DNA of 64,000 nucleotides from Cryptomeria japonica (Eukaryota; Streptophyta; Pinopsida; Cupressales; Cupressaceae), in the NCBI RefSeq assembly GCF_030272615.1, contig NC_081411.1:215434654-215498653 (forward strand). Direction: 5' to 3'. Below the pieces are notes generated by a model. It worked only from the letters and a program-made list of their open reading frames with translations. It was not told where the DNA came from and did not search any database. Positions 46,291 to 57,820 of the stretch are shown in pieces. Each line of letters opens with the position of its first letter. Within the stretch, counting starts at the first letter, position 1. The position numbers and the translations under genes are program-made.

Positions 46291-48004
46291 TTAACTATTA
46301 TTTCATTTTATTTTTAAATCAATTAAGAACATATTTATATGTTTGACTACTCTATTTAGTTAATTAACCCCAGATTATTTATGTCGGTGACTTTTATTTG
46401 CTCGTATTTCTCCCTTAAATATTTCATACAATTATTTATGAAAAATCTTTTAGGATGGTCTTTACACACATTTCCCTTTCTTGCAAAGTGTTGCGGCGTG
46501 ATTTCAAGTCCTGAAGCTGTAGTCAACGAGGAAACAGCGCGGACTACAAATTTTAGCCTTTTAAGGAAATGAGGGGAAAGTTCTTTGCCCGCGATAATCT
46601 CATCTCTGTTTTACATGGATACATTTAAGAAAATTGGGCTCCACGTGAATGACAAATAACATTAATTGAGACCTTTTTTCAATTGAATAAAGAGTAATTG
46701 GGTTATAGGAAAGTTCGCAGTAGTTCACATAACCAAGTCAGTGAGAAATCTCACATAAAACAGTTGACGACAATAAATGATAAAAGAACATATCTATGGT
46801 GGACTCATCAAATGCATAATTTCCTGGAAAATGTTTCGACAAATTAAAGAAGTTTAACTAAAATATCTTACGCGGCATCCCTACCATCCCATGATGAGAG
46901 GTGTATAAGAAGAACAAGTCAGGAAGAGTGTTTTTCAACAAAACGCTCTAAGATGAATGTTTTGGTAGCGAGGTTGGACAAGAAGGCTTAGTGACTACCG
47001 TGGGAGCTAATTGTGTAAGAGTAGAAAATAGATCTTTCTGATTATCCAATAGGTACTTGAGGAACGATCTATTGATTTTGTTTCGAGATTTTTTTAAATT
47101 CTAACATTTTTATGTTTAAACGAAGGTATGCGATTATAACACGGAGTAAACTAATTATTTAGTTATGGCTATTGTTTCATGCAGCTTTGATTATATAGGT
47201 ATAAAGATGAATGATCCTTCAGCCAGTACTGCTTCTCCTCCCAGTGGCAGTACTGGATCATGTTCTAGCAGCGGTTCTACGAATATTTTACCCGTTGATG
47301 TACTTGTCCTTGAAAGTTGCATTGATGATGTTTTGTATTCTCTTACTGACAAGGTAAATTCTATTTTCCTCTTCACAAAAAATAATTAGGATTTTAAAAT
47401 TTGAACTATCAGTCTTTGATCGGTAGATTTGAACACATTTATTTACAGGGTTTAAGGTGTAAATTGCTTGAAAGTGGTATGAAACTAAGGGATATAGTGC
47501 AGCCTGTAGCGTCCAATTTTTTGAAACTATTTGAGTCCAATATTTCAGACGGCGCAAAGATGATTTCGGACTAGGTAATTCATGATTTTGTCATTCTAGA
47601 TGTAATCTTTGAAGGTAGTTTCTATTTGGATAAAGATCCTACTATTTTAATATGACACTAGTATGATCCATCTTGATTGGAAACACAAATCCTCTTCCTC
47701 AAAGCTTTCTAGTGAAGCACAATCGGTGGCCTTGGATACAGTGAAACAACTGGGAAATGTTCATTGGGCTGTGATTGGGCTTTTAGCAATAGCTAATGTT
47801 CTTGAAAGATTCGACAAGATTTCTACAAACGACGAAGACTGTTTTGACCTTCTGAAACTGATGCTGGACCTCGCTAAATTTCTAAAGCAGCTCAAAGACA
47901 TGAATGCCGACTTCCACAAAGAACTTTCTGAAAAAACGGACGAGGTGCTTCATTTGATTTTTCGTGGTGCAGTTTTGTGTCGTTCCTTTATCGCATACAA
48001 GAAA
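46291..48004 (+). pseudogene. Copy II of the helical-domain/kinase gene, 5' part (interrupted in exon 3)
   Basis: The upstream part matches 23610-24620. Exon 1 is 47207-47353 (MNDPSASTASPPSGSTGS…), exon 2 47449-47574, exon 3 from about 47687 to the insertion at 48004 (…RSFIAYKK). Differences from copy I: exon 2 has one extra codon and ends in TAG where copy I has CAG, and the exon 3 acceptor acag is acac. Both changes would disable it. The exon-3 helical domain is otherwise open. The gene continues after the 13.3-kb insertion, at 61348. Confidence 0.8.
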
Positions 48005-49007
48005 TGTTAAGTTTTATGTAGTTCGGAAGATGTGATCGTAGAAGTTGTTTAAGTGCAGTTCGTGTTGGATGTTCAGCAAGAGGATATTTTTTATTCTGTA
48101 TTTAGAATGTTTTTTAGAGTTGTGAGTTTATTTCCAAAAACAGTTTTATGTGTGGATAGGCTTAGTTGTGTAAGACAAGTTTCTTTCTCACGTGTCATGT
48201 AAGGAAACTTCCAGTTTGCATGTCATATAAGAAAAATTTCTTTCTTGAGTCATGTAAGGAATGTTTCTCTTAGGATGTGTTGTATGAGAAAAGTTTCACT
48301 TATCTTGCATAGTTGACGTTTTCATCAAGAACATTATATATGTAAGATCGTTGTAGTAACTAGAATGAGATTCTTCTAAGATTGAAAGATTCGTGAAGTG
48401 ATTTCTCAAAGGAGAGTTTGCTCTTGAAGTTGAATAGAAGATTCAACATTTGCAAGTTTTTCCCCGCATTGGGGTTTCCTGGGTATATCTGTGTTATTTG
48501 TGTTTATGTGTTTGGTTTCTTTTGAATTTTCTTCCGCTATTCATTTAATGCTTATGAGAGAAGAGGGAATAAGCATTAAATGTTTGACATGACCTAAAAA
48601 TTAACTTGGGAGTTAAGGTCAAGGTTAAGTTGAATGAAAAATCAAATGAAGCACCTCGTTCGTTTTTTCAGAAAGTTCTTTGTGGAAGTTGGCATTCATG
48701 TCTTTGAGCTGCTTTAGAAATTTAGCGAGGTCTAGCATCAGTTTCAGAAGGTCAAAACAGTCTCTGTCGTTTGTAGAAATCTTGTCGAATCTTTCAAGAA
48801 CATTAGCTATTGCTAAAAGCCCAATCACAGCCCAATGAACATTTCCCAGTTGTTTCACTGTATCCAAGGCCACCGATTGTGCTTCACTAGAAAGCTTTGA
48901 GGAAGAGGATTTGTGTTTCCAGAGTATTAATTGTTACAAATCAGATAGTTTATTTTCTGTGATATTTGTTGAGAAATTAATTGGTTGTTGGGTTATATAA
49001 ATTAACA
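48005..49007 (+). mobile_element. 5' LTR of element D, enlarged by a filler insertion
   Basis: It matches the 643-bp 3' LTR from its start to about 48545 and again from about 48923 to the end. The extra roughly 375 bp between are described separately. Confidence 0.92.
48546..48922 (-). pseudogene. Filler in the 5' LTR: inverted copy of exon 3 plus hairpin sequence
   Basis: The minus strand 48920 to about 48640 repeats exon 3 of copy II (from ggaaacacaaatcctcttcc to the …HLIF segment) with few differences. Left of it is a perfect 13-base inverted repeat, catttaatgctta / taagcattaaatg (about 48544-48584), then a smaller one (gacctaa…ttaaggtc). About a dozen LTR bases are missing at the site and there is no clear target duplication. 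This fits break repair with template switching better than transposition. Confidence 0.85.
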
Positions 49008-49019
49008 TGGTATCAGAGC
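49008..49019 (+). other. Primer-binding site of element D
   Basis: TGGTATCAGAGC lies directly after the LTR end …attaaca. Confidence 0.93.
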
Positions 49020-49105
49020 TCTAAACTCTGAATATGAAGCCAAGTTTTGTTTCACAAATTTCTTCAGATTTCAGTTTTCAACTTCTTTGAGGATCTTAGT
49101 TTGCA

Positions 49106-49894
49106 ATGGCAACCAATGTTCGGTATGAGGATAGGCTCGAGGGTGCATCTAACTTTTTACAGTGGAAGGTTCAGATTACATCTATTCTCAAGAAGAATAG
49201 GTTTTGGATCTATGCTAGTACATAAGTGACTCCTCCAACAAATGATCATATTGCCCTAGATTCGCATGAAATCAAGGAGGCCAAAGCTCAGAGGATTATC
49301 CTTGATGGGGTAAAAGATCATTTGATTATTCATCTATCTGGGAAAGACAATGTCAAAGAAATGTGGGATATGCTCACAAAACTCTATCAAAGCAATTATC
49401 AGAGTCGTAAGATGATGCTCAAGGACAAGTTGCATAACACAAAGATGTCCAGAGGAAAGAGCGTGACCTCTTACTTGTCCAAATTGACACAGGTCAGGGA
49501 TGAGTTGGCTGTTGTTGGAGAGACGATTGTTGAAGATGAGTTCGTGTGGATAGCCCTGAATGGATTTTCAAAGCACTGGGAAGCATTTGTCAAATGCATC
49601 ATTGGTTGTGATCGCCTACCTAACTGGGCGAGGCTTTGGAATGATTTTGTCAAGGAGGAGATTCATGAAAGCGGTCATCGAGAGGGCCAAATAAAGAAGG
49701 TTGATAATGAAGAAAATCTTGCATTTGCAAGAAAGGGAAAGCAGAAATTCAGTAAAGGGCAGACTGAAGGGTCATCTTCCAAGGATGGGAAGAAGAAAAA
49801 CCTAAGTAAAATAAAGTGTTTTTGTTGCCATCAGATGGGTCACTATGCTAGTCAATGCCCAAATAAGAAACACAAGGGTAAGCCGAAGAAGTAA
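49106..49894 (+). pseudogene. Element D gag (UBN2 capsid plus zinc knuckle)
   Basis: MATNVRYEDRLEGASNFLQW at 49106, with a TAA at 49223-49225, then open to the TAA at 49892. Capsid landmarks: AQRIILDGVKDHLI, MWDMLTKLYQS, MMLKDKLHNTKM. A complete zinc knuckle CFCCHQMGHYASQC lies near 49820-49861 in a Lys-rich context. The frame continues directly into pol after the stop, as expected for a single gag-pol ORF. Capsid assembly and RNA packaging are the family roles. Confidence 0.9.
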
Positions 49895-51800
49895 GTTGCA
49901 GCTACTGTGGAGGTGGAAGAGTTTTCAATGCAGTTTGAGAATGAGTTTTCACTCATTACTTGTCTCTCAAGTTCAATTGTCAACAATGTTTGGTATATTG
50001 ATAGTGGGGATTCTTACCACATGATGGGAGTCGAAGAATATTTCACATGGTTGGAGGAGAAGAAGTTGGATTTCTTCATTGAGCTCGGGAACAAAACTGG
50101 TGTTGGCATGGTCAAGTTTTAGAGGGAGTTTAGAAAACCTCTATTGGTGGAGGACGTGTTGTATGTTCCTCGAATGACAAAGAACTTAATCTTTGTTTCT
50201 ACTTTGGAGGACAAGGGTTACATCGTGACCTTTGAAGAAGGAAAAGTTTATATTCATCCTAAGAACTCCAAGGTAGCAAAAGTGATTGGATTCGGGCATG
50301 GTAGTTTGTTTCGATTACAGTTTGAACCAACACATGCGTTGGTGAGTAACAGTAAAGGGCTTGGAGAACTATGGTACAAAAGGATGGCTCATCTTCACCA
50401 TGGAGCACTTAATGTGCTCAAAGAAATAGTAAAAGGGCTATCTGAAATGAAGGTTGATAAGCATGAGGTGTGCAAAGGCTGTGCTCTTGGGAAATATGCT
50501 AAGACCAATTTTCCAAGCAACGATACTAGATCCAAAGGAATTTTGGATCTTATACACCTAGATGTATGTGGGCCCTGTCAATAGGATCCCTGAGTGGATA
50601 TGAATACTATGTTACCTTTATTGATGATTTCTCCAGGAAGACGTGGATATATGTAATGAAGAATAAAGATGAAGTCTTAAGTAGGTTCAAAGATTTTAAG
50701 GCTCTCATGGAGAACCAAACAGGGACAAAGATCAAGATACTGAGGTCTAATAATGGAGGTGAGTATACCTCGAAATCCTTCAAAGATTTTTGTGCTCAGG
50801 AAGGTATCAAAAAATAGTTGACAGTTTCATACAACCCTCAATAGAATGGGGTTGTTGAACGAAAAAATAGGGCTATAATTGGAGCAACCAAGGCCATGCT
50901 TCATGATTAAGATCTGCCTTGGTTTTTATGGGCAAAATCTTGCAATATTGTTGAGTATTTGAAAAATATGAGCCCACACAAAGTGTTGGGCAAATTGACT
51001 CTAGAAGAGGCATTCATCGAGAAGAAACTAGATTTGGGGCACATTCGCATCTTTGGATGCCTTGTGTATTCTCATATTCCCATGGAGAAGAGAACCAAGT
51101 TGGAACTAAATGCAGAGAAGGGTATCCTTTTGGGATACAGTGAAACTTCAAAGGCCTATCGGGTTTACATTCCTACCCTCAAGAAAACTGTGGTTCACAG
51201 AGATTTGAAGTTTGAGGAGGGAAGGGCTCTTCAGAAGTCTGATAGTTTGATAGAGGTTCAAGAGAAGGAGCAGGCACCCAAGGTTGAGGTTGCACAAATT
51301 CCTCAGACTTCAATCACGCAAGTTGGAGAGAAGAGCACGCAGGATGAGCAAGTTGATGAACAAGAGGAACAAAGTATTCCTCAGCCTCAGACTCCTATCA
51401 TAGGAAGAAGGAGAAATAGGGCAACCGAGCAAATAGTGAGAGAATCCCAAGAGTATCTTGGTAATCATAAAGATCCAATCAAATAGAGAAAGGCTCCCAA
51501 ATATTTTTCTAATTATATGGCACTCATGAGTGAACTGATTGAGGTGGAGCCTTCCAACTTTAAGGAGGCCTGTAAGAATCAGGTTTGGAGGGATGCCATG
51601 GTGGAAGAGTATTCTTCCATTATGAAGAATAGTGTGTGGGAAGTAGTGCCATGACCCGAAAACAAGTCTTTGGTAGCATCGAGATGGTTGTAATAGATCA
51701 AGCATGTTGCAAATGGTAGTGTGGAAAAGTTCAAAGCAATATTTGTGGCTAAGGGGTTTTCTCAAAAAGAAAGGGATCGGCTATGACGATACCTTTGCTC
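49895..51800 (+). pseudogene. Element D pol, first part: protease, integrase, start of RT
   Basis: Protease motif WYIDSGDSYHM (DSG intact, about 49990-50022). Then GAG-pre-integrase (ELWYKRMAHLHHGALNVL), the integrase zinc finger and core (DLIHLDVCGP, FIDDFSRKTWIY, SNNGGEYTSKSFKDFC) and the first RT part (VWEVVP, VAKGFSQKE). Breaks: stop at 50120, frameshift near 50575, stops at about 50815, 50842 and 50909, stop at 51484, and more in RT. The RT is cut at 51800 by the nested Sirevirus-type element. Confidence 0.9.
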
Positions 51801-53417
51801 TGATAACTCAATGATGAACCACTAGTACCAAACCGGTACTAAGGGGGGGGGTTGAATCAGTACAAACACAAATACAGTCCAAAACTGGTTTGACAGCAAA
51901 TACTCCAAATGACTAACAAACAGGGATACTGGTAAAATAGAGTGCAATCGATAACATCTAGTATAGCTCAATCAATCATGAACCGGTCACTTAATAAGCT
52001 TTCCTCTTAGCTCAATACTACAACATCATTATATTTTCATGCATAAACAGGTAAACTTATTCTTTAGATCTTCACAACAGTGAGTTCAATATGTTTTATA
52101 GGCAGGCATAAAGCATAGAACCTTCATGTGCTTAATAGATAAAACAAAGCATCACAAGACAAAAGCATTTCACATGACACATATTTTTCACGTGCAAGCC
52201 CAACTGGGAAAAACCACAGTGGGGATGAATACCCACAAGTTTCTTTTTGAACTCTTTAGAAGTCCACTCTATTAGGAGCCTTGTTCGGTTAAGGACATTA
52301 CAATAGGTTCTGGTAGGAACCGATCCTGTTAGGGATCACCTGGTTAAGGGATACCCAGTTAAGGGTTAAACCCGGTAGGGTCATCTTGTTAGAGGATTTC
52401 AAGAACTCAATAACTAAAAGGATCTCCTAAGCTTCTCTAACTTCTCAGAACTCATTAGCCTCGAGTTACCCGGTTAAGGGATTTAAAACAAGCCAGTTAA
52501 GACCACCCAATTTAAGGGATTTTGAATCAAGCCTGTTAAGGCTACCCTGTTAGGGGATTTTACAATTGTTGAAGTGATTAGAGATCAACAGGTATTACAA
52601 TGATCTGTTAACAGCACTCAATGCTAATGCAGATCCATTTAGACTCCTCTTTTCCTTCTGCACATTCACTTTGCAGGTATCTCTTCTCTCCTTTGGTCTG
52701 GCAAGAATCACATATCACTTCCCTTGGATACACAATCACAACTTTTGCCAACAACCTCAGAAAGAAACCCAACATCAACCTTATAGGAAACATACAGGTC
52801 GGTAGCAAAAACCCTAAACCCTAAACCTGTTAGGTTAAGCAATTCAAATGGTTCGATCTTGACCATTGAATCATACTGCATTAAATGCAACAATCTTGAA
52901 TCGATCTCAAGACATTCTCCATCATCCATTATCCACCATTTTCATAGCGACTGATAACCCATCACTCATTATCACCGTTTGACAGACTTCGCACATTCCC
53001 GAGGTAGATAGGAATAGTCATCTTCATACAAGATCCTTCATGCACACAGAGCTTACGTGGCAACACGATCTGTCCTCCATCACGCTGCTAACTCATCACA
53101 CAAAGATCACCAATTGAGTCACACAGATTTGAGCTACTCCAACCAGAAACCCCGAAGTGGAAGCTACCTACCAACCGGTAGTCATACAATGCTTCCATGT
53201 GTCAGTTCCCATAACTACATGTCAGTTCCCATAACTATATGCCGGTTCACCTTGAACAAATATGCCACTTCACTTTGGCATATAAACTGGTTCATACATA
53301 TGTCGGTTCCTCTCTCTTCACCTATCACATGTGCTGGTTCACACCATGTCTCATATTGACATCAATGACAACATACAATATTATTATGTCTTCATGCCAG
53401 TTCACATAATGCCAACA
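51801..53417 (-). mobile_element. 3' LTR of the nested element (1,617 bp)
   Basis: Nearly identical to 57821-59405. Two length differences are tandem-repeat changes: a 20-bp duplication here at 53201-53240 (gtcagttcccataactacat twice) and about 16 bp extra near 52340. Around 52280-52560 many 'ggttaaggg' / 'cctgttagggg' units occur. A telobox-like aaaccctaaaccctaaacc lies at about 52809-52827. Confidence 0.95.
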
Positions 53418-53430
53418 ATCTCCCCCTTTG
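53418..53430 (-). other. Polypurine tract of the nested element
   Basis: Minus strand CAAAGGGGGAGAT abuts the LTR start TGTTGGCATT, as in Sireviruses. A second ggggga tract lies near 53515-53525. Confidence 0.9.
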
Positions 53431-53660
53431 GCATTGATGTCAATATACAAAAGATATCTTCTCTACTTCACATCTTGTCCCCATTTGCTGCAGATATCTT
53501 TTCGCTTCACTCCTTCTCCCCCTTTGACAACAATGCCAAAGTGGAGGTACAATCATCACTGTTTCATCATGCTGCTCCCCCTGAGAAGTAGCATCCTTAA
53601 ACACACCAATCAACCAAAAATTTGTCTTTTTAGTACCTGACTGATGTGGAACAATCACTT

Positions 53661-56477
53661 TTAGTTAACCTCCTGAAGGGGCAATACCCCTAATTCACCT
53701 CTCAAATGCACAAATGTTGTCTTTGGGAGAGGCTTGGTGAATATGTCTGTTGACTGCTCCTTACTGGACACATGCTCCAGTGCAATCTCTTTATTTTGAA
53801 CCTTTTCCCTCAAGAAATGATACTTAAGCTCAAAATGCTTGGTTCTAGAATGTAAAACCGGATTCTTTGATATATTGATAGCACTTGTGTTATCACAAAA
53901 TATACTTACCAGTTCAGATACAGGGATCTTGAAGCCTTCCAGTACATGCTTCATCCAGATTGTCTGAGTGCAGTTCATGAAAGCTGCAACATACTCCGCT
54001 TCCGCTATAGACTGAGAGATACAACTCTTCTTTTTACTCATCCATGAGACCAGTCTACCACTGAGAATGAATGCACCACCGGTTGTGCTCTTCCGGTCAT
54101 CCACATTACCAGCCCAATCAGCATCTATGAATACTTTCAGATTGAAATTATTGTTGTATGGGTACCACAATCCATAGTCAAGTGTTCCCTTCAAATACCT
54201 AAGAATCTGCTTGACTGCACTCAAGTGAGATTCTCTTGGACTCTTCTGGAACCTTGCAGTGATGCCAACTGCATGTGCAATATCCGGTCTGCTATGCACT
54301 ACATAATGCAAATTACCAATCATTGATCGGTATTCCTTCTCATCAACCAGTGCAGAATCATCCTCCTTTGTCAATTTGCAACCGGTCACCATTGATGTAC
54401 CAACCGGTTTTCTATCTTCCATGCCAAAAGTCTTCAACACCTCTTTGACATATTTGGACTGAGTGATGAAGATTCCATCTTTCATTTGCTAGATCTGCGG
54501 TCCAATGAAGAACTTAATCTCCCTTATGAGTGACATCTCAAACTCTTTCTTCATCTCATCAGCAAACTCATGACTCATCTTGTCATCTCCACCAAAGATG
54601 ATGTCATCGACAAAAACTTCACAGATTAGAATCTGATCTCCTTCAGACTTCAAGTAGATATTGCTATCTTCACTTCTTCTCTCAAATCCAATCTTCACAA
54701 GATGGGAATGTAGGTGCTCATACCATGCCCTAGGTGCTTGCTTTAGACCATATAATGCTTTATGTAGCCTACACACCATGTCATTGTCTTCGGATAGGAC
54801 AAACCCATCTGGTTGCTCAATATATACCTCCTCTTCAAGTACACCATTTAGGAATGCAGATTTTACATCCATTTGATATACCTTGAACCTCTTAAAAGTT
54901 GCATATGCAAGAAGCATACGAACTCCTTCCAATCTGGCTATAGGAGAAAAGGTTTCCCCATAGTCTTCACCTTCTTCTTGAACATATCCTTTGCATACCA
55001 GTCTAGCTTTATTCCTAATCACTGTGCCATCCTCATTCAACTTATTTCTGAACACCCATTTGGTGCCAATGACATTTTTATGCTCTGGTCTGGGTACCAA
55101 GGACCATGTACCATTTTTCTCTATCTGGTCAAGTTCTTCTTCCATTGCCTTGATCCAGTCTTCATCTTTATGAGCCTCTTTGAATGACTTAGGCTCAAAT
55201 TCAAAGATCATACATGAGTTTTCTCTGATCTTTCTTCTGGTAAGGATTCCTGCATCCTTATCACCTATGATTTGCTTGGGATCACGATTCAACTTGACAT
55301 ACTAAGGAATGGTCTTAACTAGTTCTTCATGCTTTTCTTCTTCATCCTCATTTTCATCAGTATCAGCATTCACTGGTTCAGGAACACTGTTACTGGTACT
55401 CGGTTGACTGACAACTGGTTACCAGAAGGTTGCAACCGGTTCATTTACAGCTTGCTCACTGTCGGTTTCCTCAGTCTTCTCAGAAGATTCATCAACTCTT
55501 ACATTGATGCTTTCCATAATTCTCTGAGTCCTATTGTTGTAGCACTTGAAAGCTTTACTCTTGGTGGAATATCCTAGAAGTATTCCCTCATCACATTTAG
55601 CTTCAAATTTACCTTGGTGTTCACTCCTCTTGATGTAACATTTGCTACCAAATACCTTAAAGTAGTTAACCACAGGTGTCTTACTAATCCAATACTCATA
55701 AGGAGTTTTGTCCTTACCCTTTTTGATGAGTACCCGGTTCATAGTGTAGACTGCAGTGCTCACCGCTTCTCTCCTAAAGGTGTGAGCAACCTTTCCTTGG
55801 ATCAACATGGTTCTAGTTGCTTCAACCACAGTCTGATTATTCCTCTCTGCTAGGCCATTCTATTGTGGAGTCTGGGGGGCAGACAGTTGTCTTTTGATGC
55901 CAAATTCTTCACAATACTTGTTGAATTCACTGGAAGTGAATTCCCCTCCTTGATCAGTTCTGAGACATTTGATCCTTTTACCACTTTCCTTCTACACTAA
56001 TGCTCTAAAATCTTTGAATTTATTAAAAGCTTCAGACTTGTCTTTCAAGAATGTGACCCACATCATTCTTGAGCAGTCATCAGTGAGAATCATGAAGTAC
56101 CTATCACCCTGCACACTTCTAGTTTTCATAGGACCACATAAATCAGTGTGCAAAAGATCAAGCAAGTTGTCAGTAGTGAAAGATTTACCTTTAAAGGTTG
56201 AGGAAGACATTTTCCCCAATTGACATTCTCTACACAAGGTATTGTCCAGTTTGCTCAGTGCCGACAACCCTCTAACTACCTTGATCTTACTAGCCTTCAC
56301 AATGTTATCAAAGTTCACATGGCAGAATCTCTTATGCCATATCCAGCTATCATCAAGCTTAGCCATAAGACATGTACTTATATTTGCATTCAGATGAAAT
56401 AGGTTACCTTTAGTCTGCATGTCGATGGCTACCAATTTACCATCTTTACCTTTGATTCTGCAAACTCCATTCTTGAA
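53661..56477 (-). pseudogene. Nested element pol: integrase, RT, RNase H
   Basis: From right to left on the minus strand: GAG-pre-integrase (WIWHKRFCHVNFDNIVKA; CRECQLGKM), integrase core (LLHTDLCGPM, ILTDDCSRMMWV, DQGGEF), the integrase C-terminal region (ILLGYSTKSKAFKCYNN), RT (55292-54489: [38 protein letters not shown], catalytic VFVDDIIFG) and RNase H (54485-53661: KVFIDADWAG, AEAEYVAAF, FCDNTSAI). It is nearly full length but broken by stops near 55989, 55862, 55417, 55293 and 54487. The 267- and 274-codon open pieces show recent decay. The end is LGVLPLQEVN, 240 bp before the 3' LTR. Confidence 0.93.
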
Positions 56478-57750
56478 TTACAAAGTGAGACCACTATCAT
56501 TTAGCTGGGCAACACTTAGAAGGTTGTGTCTGAGACCATCAACCCAGTACACATTATTAGCACTACTCTTTCCATTCAAAGAGATGGATCCTCTGCCTTT
56601 GACCATGCATGGTGCATCATTGCCAAAGCTAACCACACCACCATCATAATCCTCTAAGGATAGAAACTTTCTCCGGTCACTAGTCATATGGTGAGAACAG
56701 CCACTCTCAATGATCCACTCATTGGAATCATCAAACCGAGAGACAAGAGCCTTCTTGTTTGCCACATCTTCCTTTACAGCAACAAACACAATGTCTTCTT
56801 TCTCTTCATCTTCTGATTCCTCATCTGTGAAACCTTCATCAACTGCCACAAAACAATTTCTTCGGTTTCCTCCTTTGAATTTCTTGAACCTTTCCGGTTT
56901 ATCCTTGTTGTCACTATTAGGACAGTTCATAGCAATATGTCCTATCCTGTTACAGGAGAAACATTTCAAAGGAAGCTTACCTTTGTATTTACCAGTCCCT
57001 TTTGGAAATCTCCTGGCAAGAAGAGCTTCAAATTCCATCAGAAACTCTTCATCCTTCATTTCTTTGTTCTAATTAGGTTCCCCACTAGTGCTAGCCTCTT
57101 TTCCTTTTCTGGATGGTATAGCAGAAGCTTTAAAATTTGATTCTGTCTTTTGAACACTACCATCAAAACTATTCAGCTCATAGGATGTCAACTTGGCTAT
57201 GATAGAATCCAAGGACACCTTAGACTTGTCTATTGATCTCAGCCCCTGAATAGCAGCAACCCTTATTGCACAGACCAGCAACAAGGATCTCAGGACTTTG
57301 CTTACCATAGTGGAATCTTCTATTTTGCCACCTGCACTATTTATTTCTCCAACAACTGTTTTGCTTCTTATTCCATACTGTTGAATGGTCTCTCCTTCAA
57401 CCATCCGCATGTCTTCAAACTTTCCTCTCAAGCTCTCTTCCTTAGCCTGTTTTACATGCTCATCACCACCATAGATATTTTCAAGAGCATCCCATAACTC
57501 TTTGGGATTTGCCTTGTTCTGAACATCAATAAATTCAATGTCAGATAGGCTACTAATGAGGGATTCCATGACTTGCCCATTTTCTTGTATCTCTCTTTTG
57601 GTCATCGATGAGAGTACCGGTAGGAACAACATATACATTTTCAACATAACTCTATTGTTGAACACCCATGCTTTTGATGAATATCTTCATCCTGTCTTTC
57701 CATATACCAAAATTTTCCCTGTTAAACTTTGGACCTTCCCTCTTCATCAT
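56478..57750 (-). pseudogene. Nested element gag and protease
   Basis: ATG at 57750 (MMKREGPKFNRENFGIWKDR), stop and frameshift near 57660, then open 57665-57069 (QENGQVMESLISSL; ANPKELWDALENIYGG) and 57059-56478 with a zinc knuckle CFSCNRIGHIAMNC. The protease site reads WIIESGCSHHM, so the catalytic Asp of the DSG motif is Glu, which should inactivate it. A UBN2-type gag is clear. Confidence 0.92.
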
Positions 57751-57806
57751 TTGACTAGGATCTTTTCTTCAAGCAGTTAAGCTTACAACACAGAGGACCT
57801 AGAGGG

Positions 57807-57818
57807 GCTCTGATACCA
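57807..57818 (-). other. Primer-binding site of the nested element
   Basis: gctctgatacca on the plus strand is the exact complement of TGGTATCAGAGC and lies two bases inside the right LTR. Confidence 0.94.
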
Positions 57819-57820
57819 AT

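Noticed and set aside
48625-48873. 82-codon minus-strand ORF as a separate gene
   Set aside because: It is the inverted exon-3 copy inside an LTR filler, with no start context or other exons.
52807-52828. Interstitial telomere
   Set aside because: Only two to three units and present in both LTRs, so it is an LTR motif (telobox), not a chromosome-end relic.
52621-53591. Plus- and minus-strand ORFs in the nested LTR, repeated at 58616-59519
   Set aside because: They duplicate because the two LTRs are near identical; no domain is recognised.
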